Below are positions 26,067 to 37,020 of a stretch of 64,000 nucleotides of DNA, one piece after another. The DNA comes from Cololabis saira (Eukaryota > Chordata > Actinopteri > Beloniformes > Belonidae). The stretch's first letter is position 1; each line of letters opens with the position of its first letter. The position numbers and the translations under genes were made by a program. The notes beneath the pieces were generated by a model that saw only the letters and a program-made list of their open reading frames with translations, had not been told where the DNA came from and ran no database searches. The stretch is taken from positions 33,182,879-33,246,878 of the forward strand of contig NC_084596.1 in NCBI RefSeq assembly GCF_033807715.1, written 5' to 3'.

Positions 26067-27633
26067 TAGAGATCTGAACGTTAAGATTTCTCTTTCCATT
26101 GACACTTTTTTGTCTATGTCAGATTGTATAAACAGAAGTCATTGTTCCTCCTTCAGTGTGATCCAGCTATAGGACGGGACACGATACTGGTTTTGTAAGA
26201 GAGATTGATTGATCTTAAATTAGTAGTATAATATGTACAAGGAGATATAGTGTGATATCAATATGCAGTTAATGTTGCTTTAATTCACTTTATTTACATT
26301 TTTTTCTCAGTAGAGCCATCTGCTCTCCTATTGTCTCTGAGTGCTTACAGAGCCGGCAGTTCGGCTTTTCTCATCCTGATGTTGGAGTTTCTAAAGTCAG
26401 CATGTTTGATTTAATGTGGTCAGAATTATTAGGTACCAATGATTAATATCACATATTGATGTTCAGCCCAAAAATACTGCAAAATACCTCTTAACCCACA
26501 TTGTCCAGCAGGAACAGCTACAGCATCAGACGCTGTCTGGAGAGACTACAACCTGCAGGTTGCAGAGGATCTGTCTAATAAACATAGAGTCATCTTACAT
26601 CGTGGCTTAGGGCTGGGTGTGACTTTTGTAAGTTTTTGTGTGGTGCTCTCAGTTGTCCCTTTTAATTTCTCCTCTTGTTTAATTGCTTTCATTTAGTCCC
26701 CATGGCTGGGGTCTGAGAGATTTAAAGTTAAAGAACCATAGAAGCAGAAAAACTCTTAAGTAAGTAAACTGATTGGAGAACTTAATGCATTTATGGAGCA
26801 ACATATTTTAGTTCATTTGCATGTTTACAAATTAAAAATAATATATCCATTAGCAGTCACTACAGATTAAAATAATTCTGGGAAACATCCAACGATATTC
26901 AAACCAGAGGAGTATTAGCAATATAGTCAACACACGTTTATTAACATTTACTTGAAATAAAACTCTTGCATGTATGCAGAAGGTTTTCATGTAGATGTCA
27001 CAATGTACTTCTTAGAAAGTGTTCTCAGGACTTCCTGTTCCCTACCGAGAAGCAGTTATGGCAATAGCGAGGTGTGTCCTGCAAAGGCATTTGCAGAAAT
27101 GTCAGAGGAAATGTGGACGTCTTTATGAGAAACTGCAACGAATGGGAATAAACAGTAAGCAAGGGAGCAGGAGAGCAATACCAGCGCCAGCGTTCCTTTA
27201 TGGACCGTGTGATGTGTCCGGGCTTGCTCACATCCAGTCTGTCAGTGATTAGCAGGAACCAGAATCACAAGCCAGACCCTTTGAAGTGCTTCACCCCCAC
27301 ATGCATACGTCTGAACTTCAGACTTAATCTTTCCTTAACACTGAAAACTGGGCATTTTGTCGTAGTTTAACAAATATAGGTTGTGCATAGTTAAACTCTG
27401 CCTACGCCTCATGCTCATGATTTTGGCTCATAATTGCTGAAAGTTAATTAAACAGTGCACATGGAGAATGTCCTGCAGAGGAACAGGAAGTAGATTGGAT
27501 TCTGTCTGTGTATTTGCCTCATTACGTTTGTGCTTGACTTACAAAATCCCCAGTACATCATCATTACATTTTCAACCATCTTACTTCAGCTTTTTTCTCT
27601 CTTGTTCTTCATTGCAGAGTTGTGTTGCGCAGG

Positions 27634-27726
27634 ATGTCTTCAAAGCCTCACAGCTCCAATAATATTGCCAATGCCAGGCGAACGGTGCACCAGCTGAGAA
27701 TAGAGGCCAGCATTGAGAGGATAAAG
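27634..27726 (+). CDS. gng12: gng12 coding exon 1 (G protein gamma-12, residues 1-31)
   Basis: Gamma subunit of heterotrimeric G proteins. It pairs with a beta subunit and anchors the dimer to the inner plasma membrane. The exon begins at 27618 after a TTCTTCATTGCAG acceptor, and the ATG at 27634 has A at -3. It reads MSSKPHSSNNIANARR, then TVHQLRIEASIERIK. This matches vertebrate Gng12 (human starts MSSKTASTNNIAQARR) far better than other gammas. A coiled-coil helix for beta binding starts at about residue 12. The exon ends after AAG, in phase 0, before a GTATGG donor. With the second exon the protein is 72 aa, the same length as human GNG12. Teleosts have gng12a and gng12b, and I cannot say which this is. 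Confidence 0.95.
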
Positions 27727-29077
27727 GTATGGTGCCGCCATAAAACATGCAGTTAAACTTCACATCTTAATTACACGCCTTTGCCCTTGTTGAACGTAAT
27801 TATCTGGTTTATCTTGTGCTCCTGCTCGGGAATTCATTCCGCTTTTGGTTTCTATTCATGCAAAGTTTAAATAGAAACCAGTCATGCATTAAAAAAAATG
27901 TATGAAATGTATACATTTTGCATGCTAAATGCAACTTATACACAAAAAATACTATTTTTTGAAGGCTTTTAAAGTCATCAACACAGTGGATAACAACATT
28001 GTCTGAGATTTTTGTTGTTATTAAAAGATTTTGAAACCTTCTTTTCCACTCTTCTTATCTTGATGTCTTCCCTTTTTGAAACTTATCCCACCATCTCATC
28101 CACAGATACAGAGCAAAACTTTTTGGATATTTTGCTTATATTTAACACAAAACTACAAAAAGAAGGGTGTAAAGGAGTTATAATAGGAATTTGTTTAACT
28201 TTACTAATGTGGCACCCAGTGAAAAACAAAAGTCCTCTGAAGGCATATCCCAGAAGAAGCCAACGTGTTCAATAGAAATCTGATCAGATTCAGGCCGATC
28301 AATCAAATTCAAGTCACACAACTACCTCTGTTACCTGGAGGTTTTTTGATTTCAACTCAGTTTACTTCCCGTATTTATGTATAGTCCCAGTTCGCCTCAA
28401 AAGCAGACTGCAGCAATCTGGTTTGTATTCCTCATAAAGAAGATCATAAATGCATTGTGGTCCCATATTATGGATTTATTTGCATGCTAGCAGCAAATTG
28501 GACAAAAACTAATTGGAGTCACTTGTTTCCCACCTGGAGTCCAGTTATGGAAATGATGCTCAGATGTTTGGTTCAGAGCCGCGCTGGTTAATGAAAAACA
28601 CTCTTACGTATCAAAGTTTGTTAGATCCAGAGTAGTTGGGCTTCTTCAGACTGCATTTTTTTAAATTCAGTTTTATTTATATAGTGTCTACAACAGAAGT
28701 TGTCTGTAAGCGCTTTCCAGAGAACATGAATCATAGTGCTATTCATCAGTCCATAGTTAGACAGAAAGTTGATAAATGGAGAAGGTTTAGTTCTGTGTGG
28801 GTTGCCCAGCCAAGACGACTCCAAGGGCATAATGTTAAATCCTCAGATAAATAAAGAAATATCCAGCAGTAACACCTAAAGGCTTGAAGACATCACTGAA
28901 ACTGAATCTGTTCTCTGGTCTTTAAACAAACAGGACTTTAATCTCTGCCTGGCAGTCTGCAATAATATGTTAAACTGAGGGAAACAATTGATTGGGAAGA
29001 ATGCTCGGCACAATAAATGTTTTTAAAAAAAGCACTCGCTGAATTGTCCCTCAATCCATCTGTGTTTGTTTTCCCAG
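27727..29077 (+). other. gng12: gng12 intron 2
   Basis: GTATGG donor to TTTTCCCAG acceptor (ag at 29076-29077). It is AT-rich, with a decayed L2-like fragment at about 28662-28732. Nothing else is recognised. Confidence 0.85.
28662..28732 (-). repeat. L2-like retroelement tail, decayed copy 3
   Basis: AAATTCAGTTTTATTTATATAG followed by ACAACAGAAGTTGTCT and GCGCTTTCCAGAGA resembles the opening of copies 1, 2 and 4 with substitutions and a truncated body. Confidence 0.5.
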
Positions 29078-29203
29078 GTGTCGAAAGCCTCTGCTGACCT
29101 CATGAACTACTGCAGTGAACATGCCAGAAACGACCCTTTCCTCGTTGGCATCCCTGCTTCAGACAATCCCTTCAAGGATAAAAAACCCTGCACTATATTG
29201 TAA
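29078..29203 (+). CDS. gng12: gng12 coding exon 2 (residues 32-72, prenylated C terminus)
   Basis: It continues in phase 0 from 27726: [36 protein letters not shown], then PCTIL and TAA at 29201-29203. The DPxLxGIPxSxNPFK segment is the conserved gamma-subunit C-terminal block contacting beta. CTIL is a CaaX box; a leucine at X predicts geranylgeranylation, cleavage of TIL and methylation, which tether the beta-gamma dimer to membrane. Human GNG12 ends CIIL. The reading frame is intact and both splice sites are canonical, so the gene looks functional. Confidence 0.95.
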   Translation: MSKASADLMNYCSEHARNDPFLVGIPASDNPFKDKKPCTIL

Positions 29204-31010
29204 TGGGAGCCACTTAGCCTTTATGTGTTTATTTTGTTTTGTTATTAATGTTGCTGTATTCATTTTGTTGGGAGGATTGAGGGGGGGACTGTGATTATTA
29301 TCATGACTACAAGTTAACAAATCAACCATGATTTTCTCAAAAGCAGCAAAACTTTGACTACATGATGTCTGATGGCATCGGGTGCACAATGTTTTAAATG
29401 TCAAACGTGAACATTATTTCCTGACTATTCTAACAGCAATGACAATGATCAGTGATGGATTTGGTCCCTCATCTGTACACAGTCTCATCTCCAATGGGCA
29501 GTGACTGTTATTTGTGTCTCTGGTTTGCCTTAAATGGATACAAACAACCAAAGTAACCCTTCTGTCCTTTAAAATGACATCAGCTTCAGAAAACAACTGC
29601 ATGTTACAGCTCTGCAGTGTTGATGACTCAATTCAAGGGGTCTGTGTTTCCACCGAGCTTCTCAGCAGATGTTACCATTAAGTATTGTTGATTTGGGTAC
29701 ACGAGCCTGTTGTTGTTGATTACAGTAACTCAAAAGTATTTTACAGCGTTGCAGCAGCTCTTTCTGATCAATGGCAAGCTACATCCCTCTGAACTCCCAC
29801 CTTTCCTGTTTGGTCTCTGCAGCATGATTGCTTTGTACAGTGTTGTCTTTAGCTGATTTAAAGAAAACACCATGTTTAGACAATTTCCATGATGTCAGTA
29901 TCAGATTTTCAAGCTTCTGGAAACTCACCCACATATTTGAGACAAATGGTGAATCAAGCCCAAATGAAAAAGGCTTTTTTCTTTCTTTCTCACTGGTCTG
30001 GTGTTTTTGTTTTTTCCCATCCTGCTGTCGGTGGACATTGGGTGCAGAATAACAATGTGTTAATAGACCAAACCAAACCAATCCTCCTGCATTTATAAGC
30101 ATCTCAATATTATCTGAGAGCATTGCAGGCATTTACTCAGAAAACACGTCAGTGCAAGGCTGTTTTTTTTTGTAGTAACGGAAAACTTGCTTAACATAGT
30201 GAGTGACAATTTTTCATTCATCACAACAAATTACCTAGTCGAGTCAAAGTGCACGTCACAGCAAGTACTTCAACACAAGGATTGGAGGTGCAAAGTGTTT
30301 TAGTGACAAAACCGCTCCCAATGTTTTCCATGTTCTCCTTCTGTAGTCAACATTTGTGTGGTTAGTGGGGCTTCAGTCTCACACGTCACCCAGGCTCTGA
30401 TCTGCTGATGAAAATATCTGCTGCAGGAAATTAAGCAATGACATTGAGTAGATATTACCGATACAAATCCTCACTCTAAAGCCTTACTTATGTCTGCTTG
30501 TATGATGAAGAACAATCCTAAAGTGTTTCTTTAAAAAAAAAGAAAAAATTCTGTCAAATGTTTTTTTGTGGGATGAAAGTGATTTGTAACAATTTCTTGT
30601 GCCATTTGTTTTGTGTACATGTAAAAACCTGTCAACTTTCGTTTCACTTACCTGGTGCTCCGCTTCTCAGCAGTTTCTGTGTCGTTGCTTCCTCCAAAGT
30701 GTACCCACAGGTCTTCAGGTCAGCAAGATCTAGCGTATTGTCAGCTGTGTGTTTCTTATGGTGTCTCTTGGAGTTGGCTCTTCTCACCTGCAATAAATCC
30801 CTCCTTCATGCCTCCACGGGAGAAACTCAGAAAGCCACTGCCACACGTGATCATTCCTGTCCATTCACAGCAACTCTGTAACAGCCTTATTGTACCATTG
30901 CTGGATTAATTTAACAGTCAAGATCAGCTTTTTGATAAATGTCTTTATTAATACACCAATCTTTGTATGAAGTCCTAACTAAGATTAATAAAGTGAAGCA
31001 TTCCTACGGT
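29204..31010 (+). other. gng12: gng12 3' untranslated region
   Basis: A long unique AT-rich stretch follows the stop, with AATAAA at 30792-30797 and 30987-30992 as candidate polyadenylation signals. It has no internal exon. The length is inferred from the signals only. Confidence 0.5.
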
Positions 31011-34000
31011 GCAAGGCTGTATTACTATCTTGATGAAAACATGTCATGCTGCACAGATGGAGGATCGGGAAGAGCACTGCTGCCACCGATGTGAAAATGT
31101 ACCCAATATAAAAGCTGACTGGCTTCTTATCACTGCTTGTATCTTGGCCCCATTTCCTCCCATTAATTGTGTTTTTATCTCATTTGGGAGAGGTGAAACC
31201 TCAGGTCTCTCACCAGGGCTGCCAGAAAGCAAAAAAAAAACACTGCACACAGCCAATTTTAGAAAGTCCCAAACTCTGATTTCCGCTCTTAGAGAGCAGA
31301 GAATCTATTTCTGGGAACTCCCCACTTAGCCTGAGAGTCTGTTTTCAATCCTGGTCGGAGGCCACACGGTCTGTCTGGCCTTGTTTCTGGCCAGATGGTG
31401 GATGCACAGCCTGTGAAGTTTTCTGCAGAACACAATGGGAGGCTCACACAGGAACATCATATTGTCACAAATTGTAAAAGCTGCAGAAATGCTGCTGTAG
31501 ATGTGACAGTTCTCACACATGACATCAGGGAAGTGTTGAAATAACAATCCCACCTATTATATATTGTCTAATAACGTAAAAAAAGGGGCAAACTTCCTGC
31601 TTTTATGCATTCTCATTGGCAGCAGTTTTCTACACAGGATCAAATATCACTGCAGGACCGTGTAAACGGACAAATTATTGCACACGATGAAACTGATCAT
31701 AAAACTATAAAAGTCGAGTATTCTGCAGAGATGATTGGGGCTTGGAGGGCTCTGCAGGTCCGACTACTCCTGAGGGTCACTGGAGCACATTCTCTGCATT
31801 GATCCCTGTTTGTCATTGGACAGCAATGTTGGAATCAGAGGGTATAATGGCCCATGTGGCCCAGTGTGAAAATCTCTCCTGGCAGTTCCAGTGTCAGTGA
31901 GTTGGAATGTGCTGATGCCGGGTAGAGGAAAGGGTGGGTGAGGATGTATATGAGGGTGACGGCTGACAGAGAGCACTGCAGCAGCCCGTCTAGTCCTCAG
32001 CAGGTCCTGCTGCACCCTCGCCTCAGCTGGTCTTCAAACTCCCAGTAATGTTAAATATGTTATTCACGCCATCCACTCAAAAACAGCACCAGAAAAGAAC
32101 GGGAACATTTTTTTTGCAACAATGCGAGTAGTAGTCTTTTCAGTCCGCACTTATTCAACCCCTTGAAGTTACTTTTACTTGAGTTCAGAAATTCCTGCAG
32201 ATGATCAGATATCAATAAAGCCCACATTCCTATTTCAAGACACGATGAGCTGGCGTCTTCTGTTGTGAGTTTCATGTGGCCCAGCTGGGACTCACATTAG
32301 ATTACCATGGAACTCAAAACAGAACGTTACAACACACAATGTTTAGTGTTTCACCTTGAAAGTGTCTGATCTGCTTAATATGCACAATTTTAATGCTTAG
32401 CTTACATTTAACTGATACTACCCAAGCGCAGGTTGACATAAGGATAGAAAACATTTTAAGGCACCGTATCCATAACGTTACTTAGTCAGGGAGAAACTTC
32501 CAAGTTTCTCAGAATAGGACCGTTAGGTCAACACAGTTTAATGCAATATTCCTACAATGATCTGCTGGTAGTTTTGATCAAATACTTGGGAATCTAAGTA
32601 TTGCTGACTTTCTAAACCTCAATGATAGGTGTTTTTTAATCATTACCGTGTTTTAACCATAATGTACATTAATAGTTTGGACATATTTGGCATAGAGATA
32701 CCCAAAATAAAGTTTTTCTAAATTTTAATCCCACTCTGACAATCCCTCCTGATAACTGCTATAAATTATAATGATGGAGGTCATGATGATGATGGCTGTT
32801 ATAGACTTAAACTAAACACTACCACCCTTAGTTTTGCTCTATCAAATAAAATAGTTGCTGTCTGCATCTTTTATGAGTATCTTACTGTCTTTTGCAATCA
32901 TGTTATCACAAGAGGTTCTCCTTCTGTTGTCCAATCTGAGCATCAGGCTGATTTCTGAATGTTTTTCATCTTTGACACAGTGAGTAAAGCAATGACTCAG
33001 GACTTTGGGCAACACTTTGGGCAACACCTTATACAACAAACAGCATGAATGAGATTGTGAAACTGCACCTCTATATTAGAAGCCGTGTGCCTTATGCTGC
33101 ACCTGAGCCTTCACCTGCTCTTTTTCATAACCAGCAGGTATTAATACCGACACACCTTTTGTGAGTAACCTCACTGGAAAGCAAAAGGGGCTTGCATCTG
33201 TGATCCTCTGCTCGGTCTTAAAATAACCATTGCCCTTTCTGTCATAACAATACCATAATGCATAAGTGAGTCACACCCTGGAGTCACATGCCATGCAGGC
33301 AACCTTTCACACAATGCCAACCGAAGCTCCAGAGACGCTCCAAGGCAAAGAAATGCTTTTATGCAGGTGACACTGAAAACATCTTTTATGTGCAGCCAAA
33401 CTAATTCAGCATGTCAGAACACATTGTTCTTTATTTGACCTACTGTATGTTTGTAATGTTTATCCTTTAAAAACGCCACAAGCCACTTCACAAGTGGAAA
33501 TATGGAAATATGTGTGCTGACCTCATACCGTAATGAGCCATTATTATGTTTAGCATACTACAACGAGAGTAGTACGTCAGATCACCTTTAGGTATTTTGG
33601 GTAATAGTGAGAAGGGAGAGCAGGGAATCCATGGATTCTTCCAGCTGGCTGTCAGAGAAAGCTTGATAAATGCGTTAGAAAGTAAACAATGACTTTGCTG
33701 ATTCCTTATTCCACCAGATTTTTACAACGGCTCCAGTGCGGCTGCATCAAGCACTTATCACATGATTTCTCTCACATGGAGAGCTGAACTGGATTGTGAA
33801 ACTCAAAGATGCCCATCTCTCCTCTCGTGATCGTGACGCTGCACTTTCAGAGGAGGTTGCTGGCATCAGGAAAGTGACATCACCATCATTCAGCGCTGGA
33901 AAATCACCTGCTTTCGGGAGCGTGTGTGACTGTGACAGTAGGAAAATGAAAGAGGAGGGGCGGAGTGGCGTAGGCTGCTCAGCAGGACTTGCACAATAGA

Positions 34001-34530
34001 TTGCATGCCAAAGCCACCTATTACAATCTTCCAAATATTTCCAGTTATGAGCTGTATGAACTTTCATCAACAGTTATGCTCCAGAGGGAAGTCCCAGTCA
34101 GCCACGCATAAGCCACCTGATGCAACCTTTAACACGCATCTGCAATAAAGACTCAACCTTTATGCAGTGGGTAACCATGTCCGCATTCGCTCTTAACCCA
34201 TGCAACCTGTGTGCAGTTTTCAATTTTCATGCCTTTTGTAGGTCAGTGGAAATGCAAACTAAAGAGTCAAACAAATCACAGAGAATCGGTGAAAAGGGAA
34301 CCTGTTTGGATGAATGCGCATGGTCCTGCTGACCACGGCAGAAGCCCATCCAGGGAGAGCGCTGTGGATCATTGTTCTCTTTTGCTCAGAGATGGCACTG
34401 AGGCCACAGCGGCCAACGTGACCCCTGTGATCCACGCGTGACGCCTCTTTTAACAGCTGCTGCAGGTCAGCATTCAGCTCGACTTTGCTAAACTATCAGC
34501 AGAGGAAAAAAAAAAAAAAGCAAAGCACAT
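31011..34530. other. gng12-gadd45a convergent intergenic spacer
   Basis: The two genes point towards each other across about 3.5 kb. No exon, RNA gene, transposon boundary or long simple repeat is recognised. The sequence looks largely unique. Confidence 0.55.
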
Positions 34531-35300
34531 TCAGCTCTTTTTCCAAGAAAATATTTTATTGACAGCATTACAAATATGTGTCTTATATTCAAATCTTGCA
34601 AATAGGTAAAAAAAAAATTAACATAAATATACTTAAATATAATTAGAAATAACTTAAATTGTAACAAAGAAACTATTTCACTTGTGGCAAAAAAACAGCT
34701 GTTAAATGAAACACTAAACACACAGAATTTCTTCACTGGATGTGCAGCCCTTCCCTTTTTAAATTATAATAGCAACGTCAAAAAAGAACAATTTTAATCA
34801 GATAAGTGACATTGCAATAGGTCCAGTGCTTCAACAAGTGCTTTGTTTCTGCAGAGAGAGGCCGAGGCCTTGGTCCACTCAACAGCTCCGTGTTCTGGCT
34901 TCTCCCCACTTTTCTGACTCGTCACAGAGGCTTTACCAAACAAACGCGATATATAATCCGTCTGCAGGGCTGAGCTTCACATTGAAAAGCAAACATGCTT
35001 CTTTTTTCTAATTTCCAACTTGTAGCAATACAAGCCGATCGCCATCTTATCTCGCCTGCAGAGGCTGACAGCTGCAGCTCCAGACAGCCCCATCCAAAGT
35101 GGAATTTCCAACCCCCTGCTTTTTTGCCTTTTAAACTTTTTAATGTGTCCCATGCTAACAGCAGGGTTTTCTTCTTGCTTTTATTGATTTTCCCGTCAGC
35201 AGTGCTTCAGAATTTGGGTGGTAATGTGTTCATCTGGGTTCACACCATTCTTCCTGTGCAGATAAAATTCCTTTCTGGACAGGCTGCTGCGACCAGGAGT
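34531..35300 (-). other. gadd45a: gadd45a 3' untranslated region
   Basis: Downstream of the gadd45a stop on the minus strand. A polyadenylation signal AATAAA lies at 34560-34555 (TTTATT on +), close to the expected end. At least five ATTTA pentamers (TAAAT on +, near 34624, 34634, 34655, 34703 and 34760) cluster in the distal part, an AU-rich pattern typical of rapidly degraded stress-response mRNAs. Confidence 0.65.
34555..34560 (-). promoter_or_regulatory. gadd45a: gadd45a polyadenylation signal
   Basis: Canonical AATAAA on the minus strand, about 740 nt after the stop codon and the last such signal before the spacer. Confidence 0.6.
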
Positions 35301-35414
35301 TCATCGCTCAGGCAGATTGATGATGGGCACCCACTGGTCCATACAGCGACTTTCTCTACAGAACCGGCTGAGTTTGCTCAATGCAGGGTCCTTCCATGAT
35401 GTAGAATGTGGGCT
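35301..35414 (-). CDS. gadd45a: gadd45a coding exon 4 (C terminus)
   Basis: Last exon of gadd45a, after a TTTTCAG acceptor. It reads in phase 0 as SPHSTSWKDPALSKLSR, FCRESRCMDQWVPIINLPER and TGA at 35303-35301. The WKDPALS...FCRES..MDQWVP.INLPER block is the signature C terminus of the Gadd45 family; human GADD45A ends WVPVINLPER. 38 codons including stop, with no disruption. Confidence 0.96.
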   Translation of the reverse strand, partial: SPHSTSWKDPALSKLSRFCRESRCMDQWVPIINLPER

Positions 35415-35707
35415 CTGAAAACATTGAGACAAAGAGATCAAATTATAGATACATATATGTATACACACACACATGTCACACTGCAGTTCACCCAGTCTAC
35501 TTGTGGGAAGTTATCTCTAGAGAATTTCCTCAGAAGTCATATGAGGGAGGAGTCACATGCCTGCTTACCAAATGTACAAGACAAGTACAGGCAAGTTCTT
35601 CCTCTAAGCTAGAGTTTCACTCATTTGCTCACACAAAAACATATTGTATAAAAGCACAAGTTGGAAAACAACAACAAGCATGTAGATCGCTGAGCAACAG
35701 AACTTAC
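35415..35707 (-). other. gadd45a: gadd45a intron 3
   Basis: GTAAGT donor at 35707 and TTTTCAG acceptor at 35415. The 293-bp intron contains a candidate p53 response element at 35579-35598. Confidence 0.9.
35579..35598. promoter_or_regulatory. gadd45a: candidate p53 response element in gadd45a intron 3
   Basis: Two adjacent decamers with no spacer, AGACAAGTAC and AGGCAAGTTC, fit RRRCWWGYYY. The second is perfect and the first has one mismatch (A at position 9). CAAG cores bind less strongly than CATG cores. The location matches the classic p53 site in intron 3 of human GADD45A. This is a motif-level prediction. Confidence 0.5.
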
Positions 35708-35933
35708 AGACACAAGGACACAGTGTAGGTCCATAGGTTCACCCCCGCTCTGCTTTCCACCGCCTCCTCCACCTAGTATTTCTGCCAGGCGCCTGGTGTT
35801 GTTGACCCGCAGGATGTTGATGTCATTCTCACAGCAGAAAGCCTGGATGAGCGTGAAGTGGATCTGCAGGGCCACATCCTTCACGTCATCCCCGTCAGTG
35901 GCCAGGATGCACAGAACCACGTTATCAGGGTCT
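35708..35933 (-). CDS. gadd45a: gadd45a coding exon 3 (central L7Ae-like core)
   Basis: Starts after TTCTTCCACAG, with one base completing the valine from exon 2. It reads DPDNVVLCILATDGDDVKD, VALQIHFTLIQAFCCENDI, NILRVNNTRRLAEIL, a glycine-rich linker GGGGGGKQSGGEP, then MDLHCVLVS and a GTAAG donor. QIHFTLIQAFCCENDINILRV is nearly invariant in Gadd45 proteins and forms part of the L7Ae/L30e-like fold used for dimerisation and MTK1/MEKK4, Cdk1 and PCNA contacts. The acidic ATDGDDVKD loop matches human AADEDDDRD in position. The poly-glycine linker replaces a longer human insert and accounts for most of the 5-residue length difference. Confidence 0.97.
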
Positions 35934-36078
35934 CTGTGGAAGAAGGGGGGAAACAACTAAATGAGATGCTGTTGGGCTTGTGTAATGTCCTTGCTCGTGA
36001 TATAAGTACATGGAGCAGACTGTGGTCAGAGCTGGTACTCTGAAGGCTGATGTAAATCAGGCTTGAGCTGGTACTCAC

Positions 36079-36180
36079 ACGTTGAGGGACTTGGCCGCCT
36101 CGTAGACGCCGACGGTGATGCAGCCGTGCGGCAGCGCCGAGGTCAGCAGCTCCTCCACTGCCTTGGCCACGGAATCCATC
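36079..36180 (-). CDS. gadd45a: gadd45a coding exon 2
   Basis: Acceptor GTGTGTCAG, then one base completing an arginine, MDSVAKAVEELLTSALPHG, CITVGVYEAAKSLN and GT before a GTGAGT donor. This is the first helix and strand of the Gadd45 fold (human RMDKVGDALEEVLSKALSQRTITVGVYEAAKLLNV). Phases 2 in and 2 out agree with flanking exons. Confidence 0.97.
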
Positions 36181-36291
36181 CTGACACACACACAAACACA
36201 AGCATTTCCTGTTAAAATAGTTGCTGCAACAGCACCTTGAAACAAAGTCTGCCGGACTTCTTGCAAACTACCGGCGAAGTTTCGAGTACAG

Positions 36292-36414
36292 GCTGATTTA
36301 TGGTTCTACGTTAAATCGACGCAGAGCTACGGCGTAGCTTACGCGGCGACACGCACCGTATGTTGCGTACCCTACGGCGTAGCCTCTGCGTCGATTTAAC
36401 GCAGTACCATACAT
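36292..36414. mobile_element. palindromic MITE, copy 2
   Basis: Same family as 3646-3770. The left arm GCTGATTTATGGTTCTACG with TTAAATCGACGCAGAGC is mirrored by GCGTCGATTTAACGCAGTACC on the right; the centre has inverted CTACGGCGTAG copies. It lies in gadd45a intron 1. Confidence 0.8.
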
Positions 36415-36730
36415 AAGGGTTACAGTTGAGGGGAAAAAAACGGAGCTTCGCCTCCGAAATACAAAAATATTCACATGAAGAGGCTGAATTTGCTTTCAAA
36501 CCCTAGAAAAAAGACTACAGCAGCTCCATTCGGGAGTGTTATGTAAAGTTAGGACATTAAACTCAGTTAAACACTAGCTAGTAACCGGCGTCTCGCCACT
36601 GTTACAGTTATAACCGGTTTCACCAAACATCATCTTTAACATGCATCTCAGTCGTGCACGCAAACTCTGCCTGTCATCCACGACACTAAACACGCATACA
36701 AGTGTGTGCTGAAATATTAGTTTCATTTAC

Positions 36731-36771
36731 CTTTCCTGAGAGTAATCCCCACTTAGTTCCTCAAATGTCAT
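36731..36771 (-). CDS. gadd45a: gadd45a coding exon 1 (start codon)
   Basis: Gadd45a is a small acidic stress-induced nuclear protein that promotes growth arrest, DNA repair/demethylation and p38/JNK signalling. The ATG at 36771-36769 has A at -3. The exon reads MTFEELSGDYSQE plus two bases of arginine, then a GTAAAT donor; the human protein starts MTLEEFSAGEQKTER. Coding lengths 41 + 102 + 226 + 114 = 483 nt give 160 aa, against 165 in human GADD45A. The whole frame is open, so the gene appears functional. Teleosts often keep two co-orthologues (gadd45aa, gadd45ab), and I cannot assign which this is. Confidence 0.95.
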
Positions 36772-37020
36772 GTTGTGCATTAAATCCAAAATCCACGTTT
36801 GAGCAAAAAGAAAAAAGTTGTGTAAATGACGAGTTATCCTGGTATGTTCTGGACGTGCCCCGGGGTTTTATCTTTACTGCACAGAGCTGCAACTGAGGGA
36901 TGGATCTGGCAGCTTCACATTAAACCGTCTGGGACAATAATGCAGCTACAGGACATTTGCATATCTGCACGGTGATTGGACGGACGCGAGGGTCATCTCG
37001 ACTGTGATTGGTCAGACGCG
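36772..37020 (-). promoter_or_regulatory. gadd45a: gadd45a proximal promoter and 5' UTR
   Basis: Read on the minus strand: CCAAT boxes at 37011-37007 (GACCAATCACAG) and 36979-36975 (TCCAATCACC), a consensus octamer ATGCAAAT at 36962-36955, and a TATA-like AGATAAAACC at about 36873-36864. These would place the start near 36838, some 70 nt upstream of the ATG. Oct-1 and CCAAT/NF-Y sites in the human GADD45A proximal promoter are known to drive p53-independent induction. The start site is inferred. Confidence 0.6.
36955..36962 (-). promoter_or_regulatory. gadd45a: octamer motif (ATGCAAAT)
   Basis: Exact match to the POU/Oct-1 octamer, roughly 120 bp upstream of the inferred gadd45a start and adjacent to two CCAAT boxes. 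Confidence 0.6.

Larger units (their letters stand above)
3600..27617 (+). other. gng12: gng12 intron 1 (24 kb)
   Basis: The interval runs from the donor at 3600 to the ATTGCAG acceptor ending at 27617. I see no coding exon in it. It holds a palindromic MITE (about 3646-3770), simple repeats (5.2, 13.7, 16.4, 18.2, 22.05 and 25.9 kb), a hAT-like element nested with an L2-like copy (10.3-11.35 kb), DNA-transposon-like repeats (20.4-21.2 and 24.85-25.35 kb), another L2-like copy (21.4 kb), a 19-bp perfect hairpin (7568-7613) and a palindrome in a unique-looking stretch (4164-4191). Additional untranslated exons could be hidden here, and I cannot exclude them. Confidence 0.6.

Noticed and set aside
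29779..30132. 117-aa open frame on - over the gng12 3' UTR
   Set aside because: No family resemblance and antisense to the UTR of a well-supported gene.
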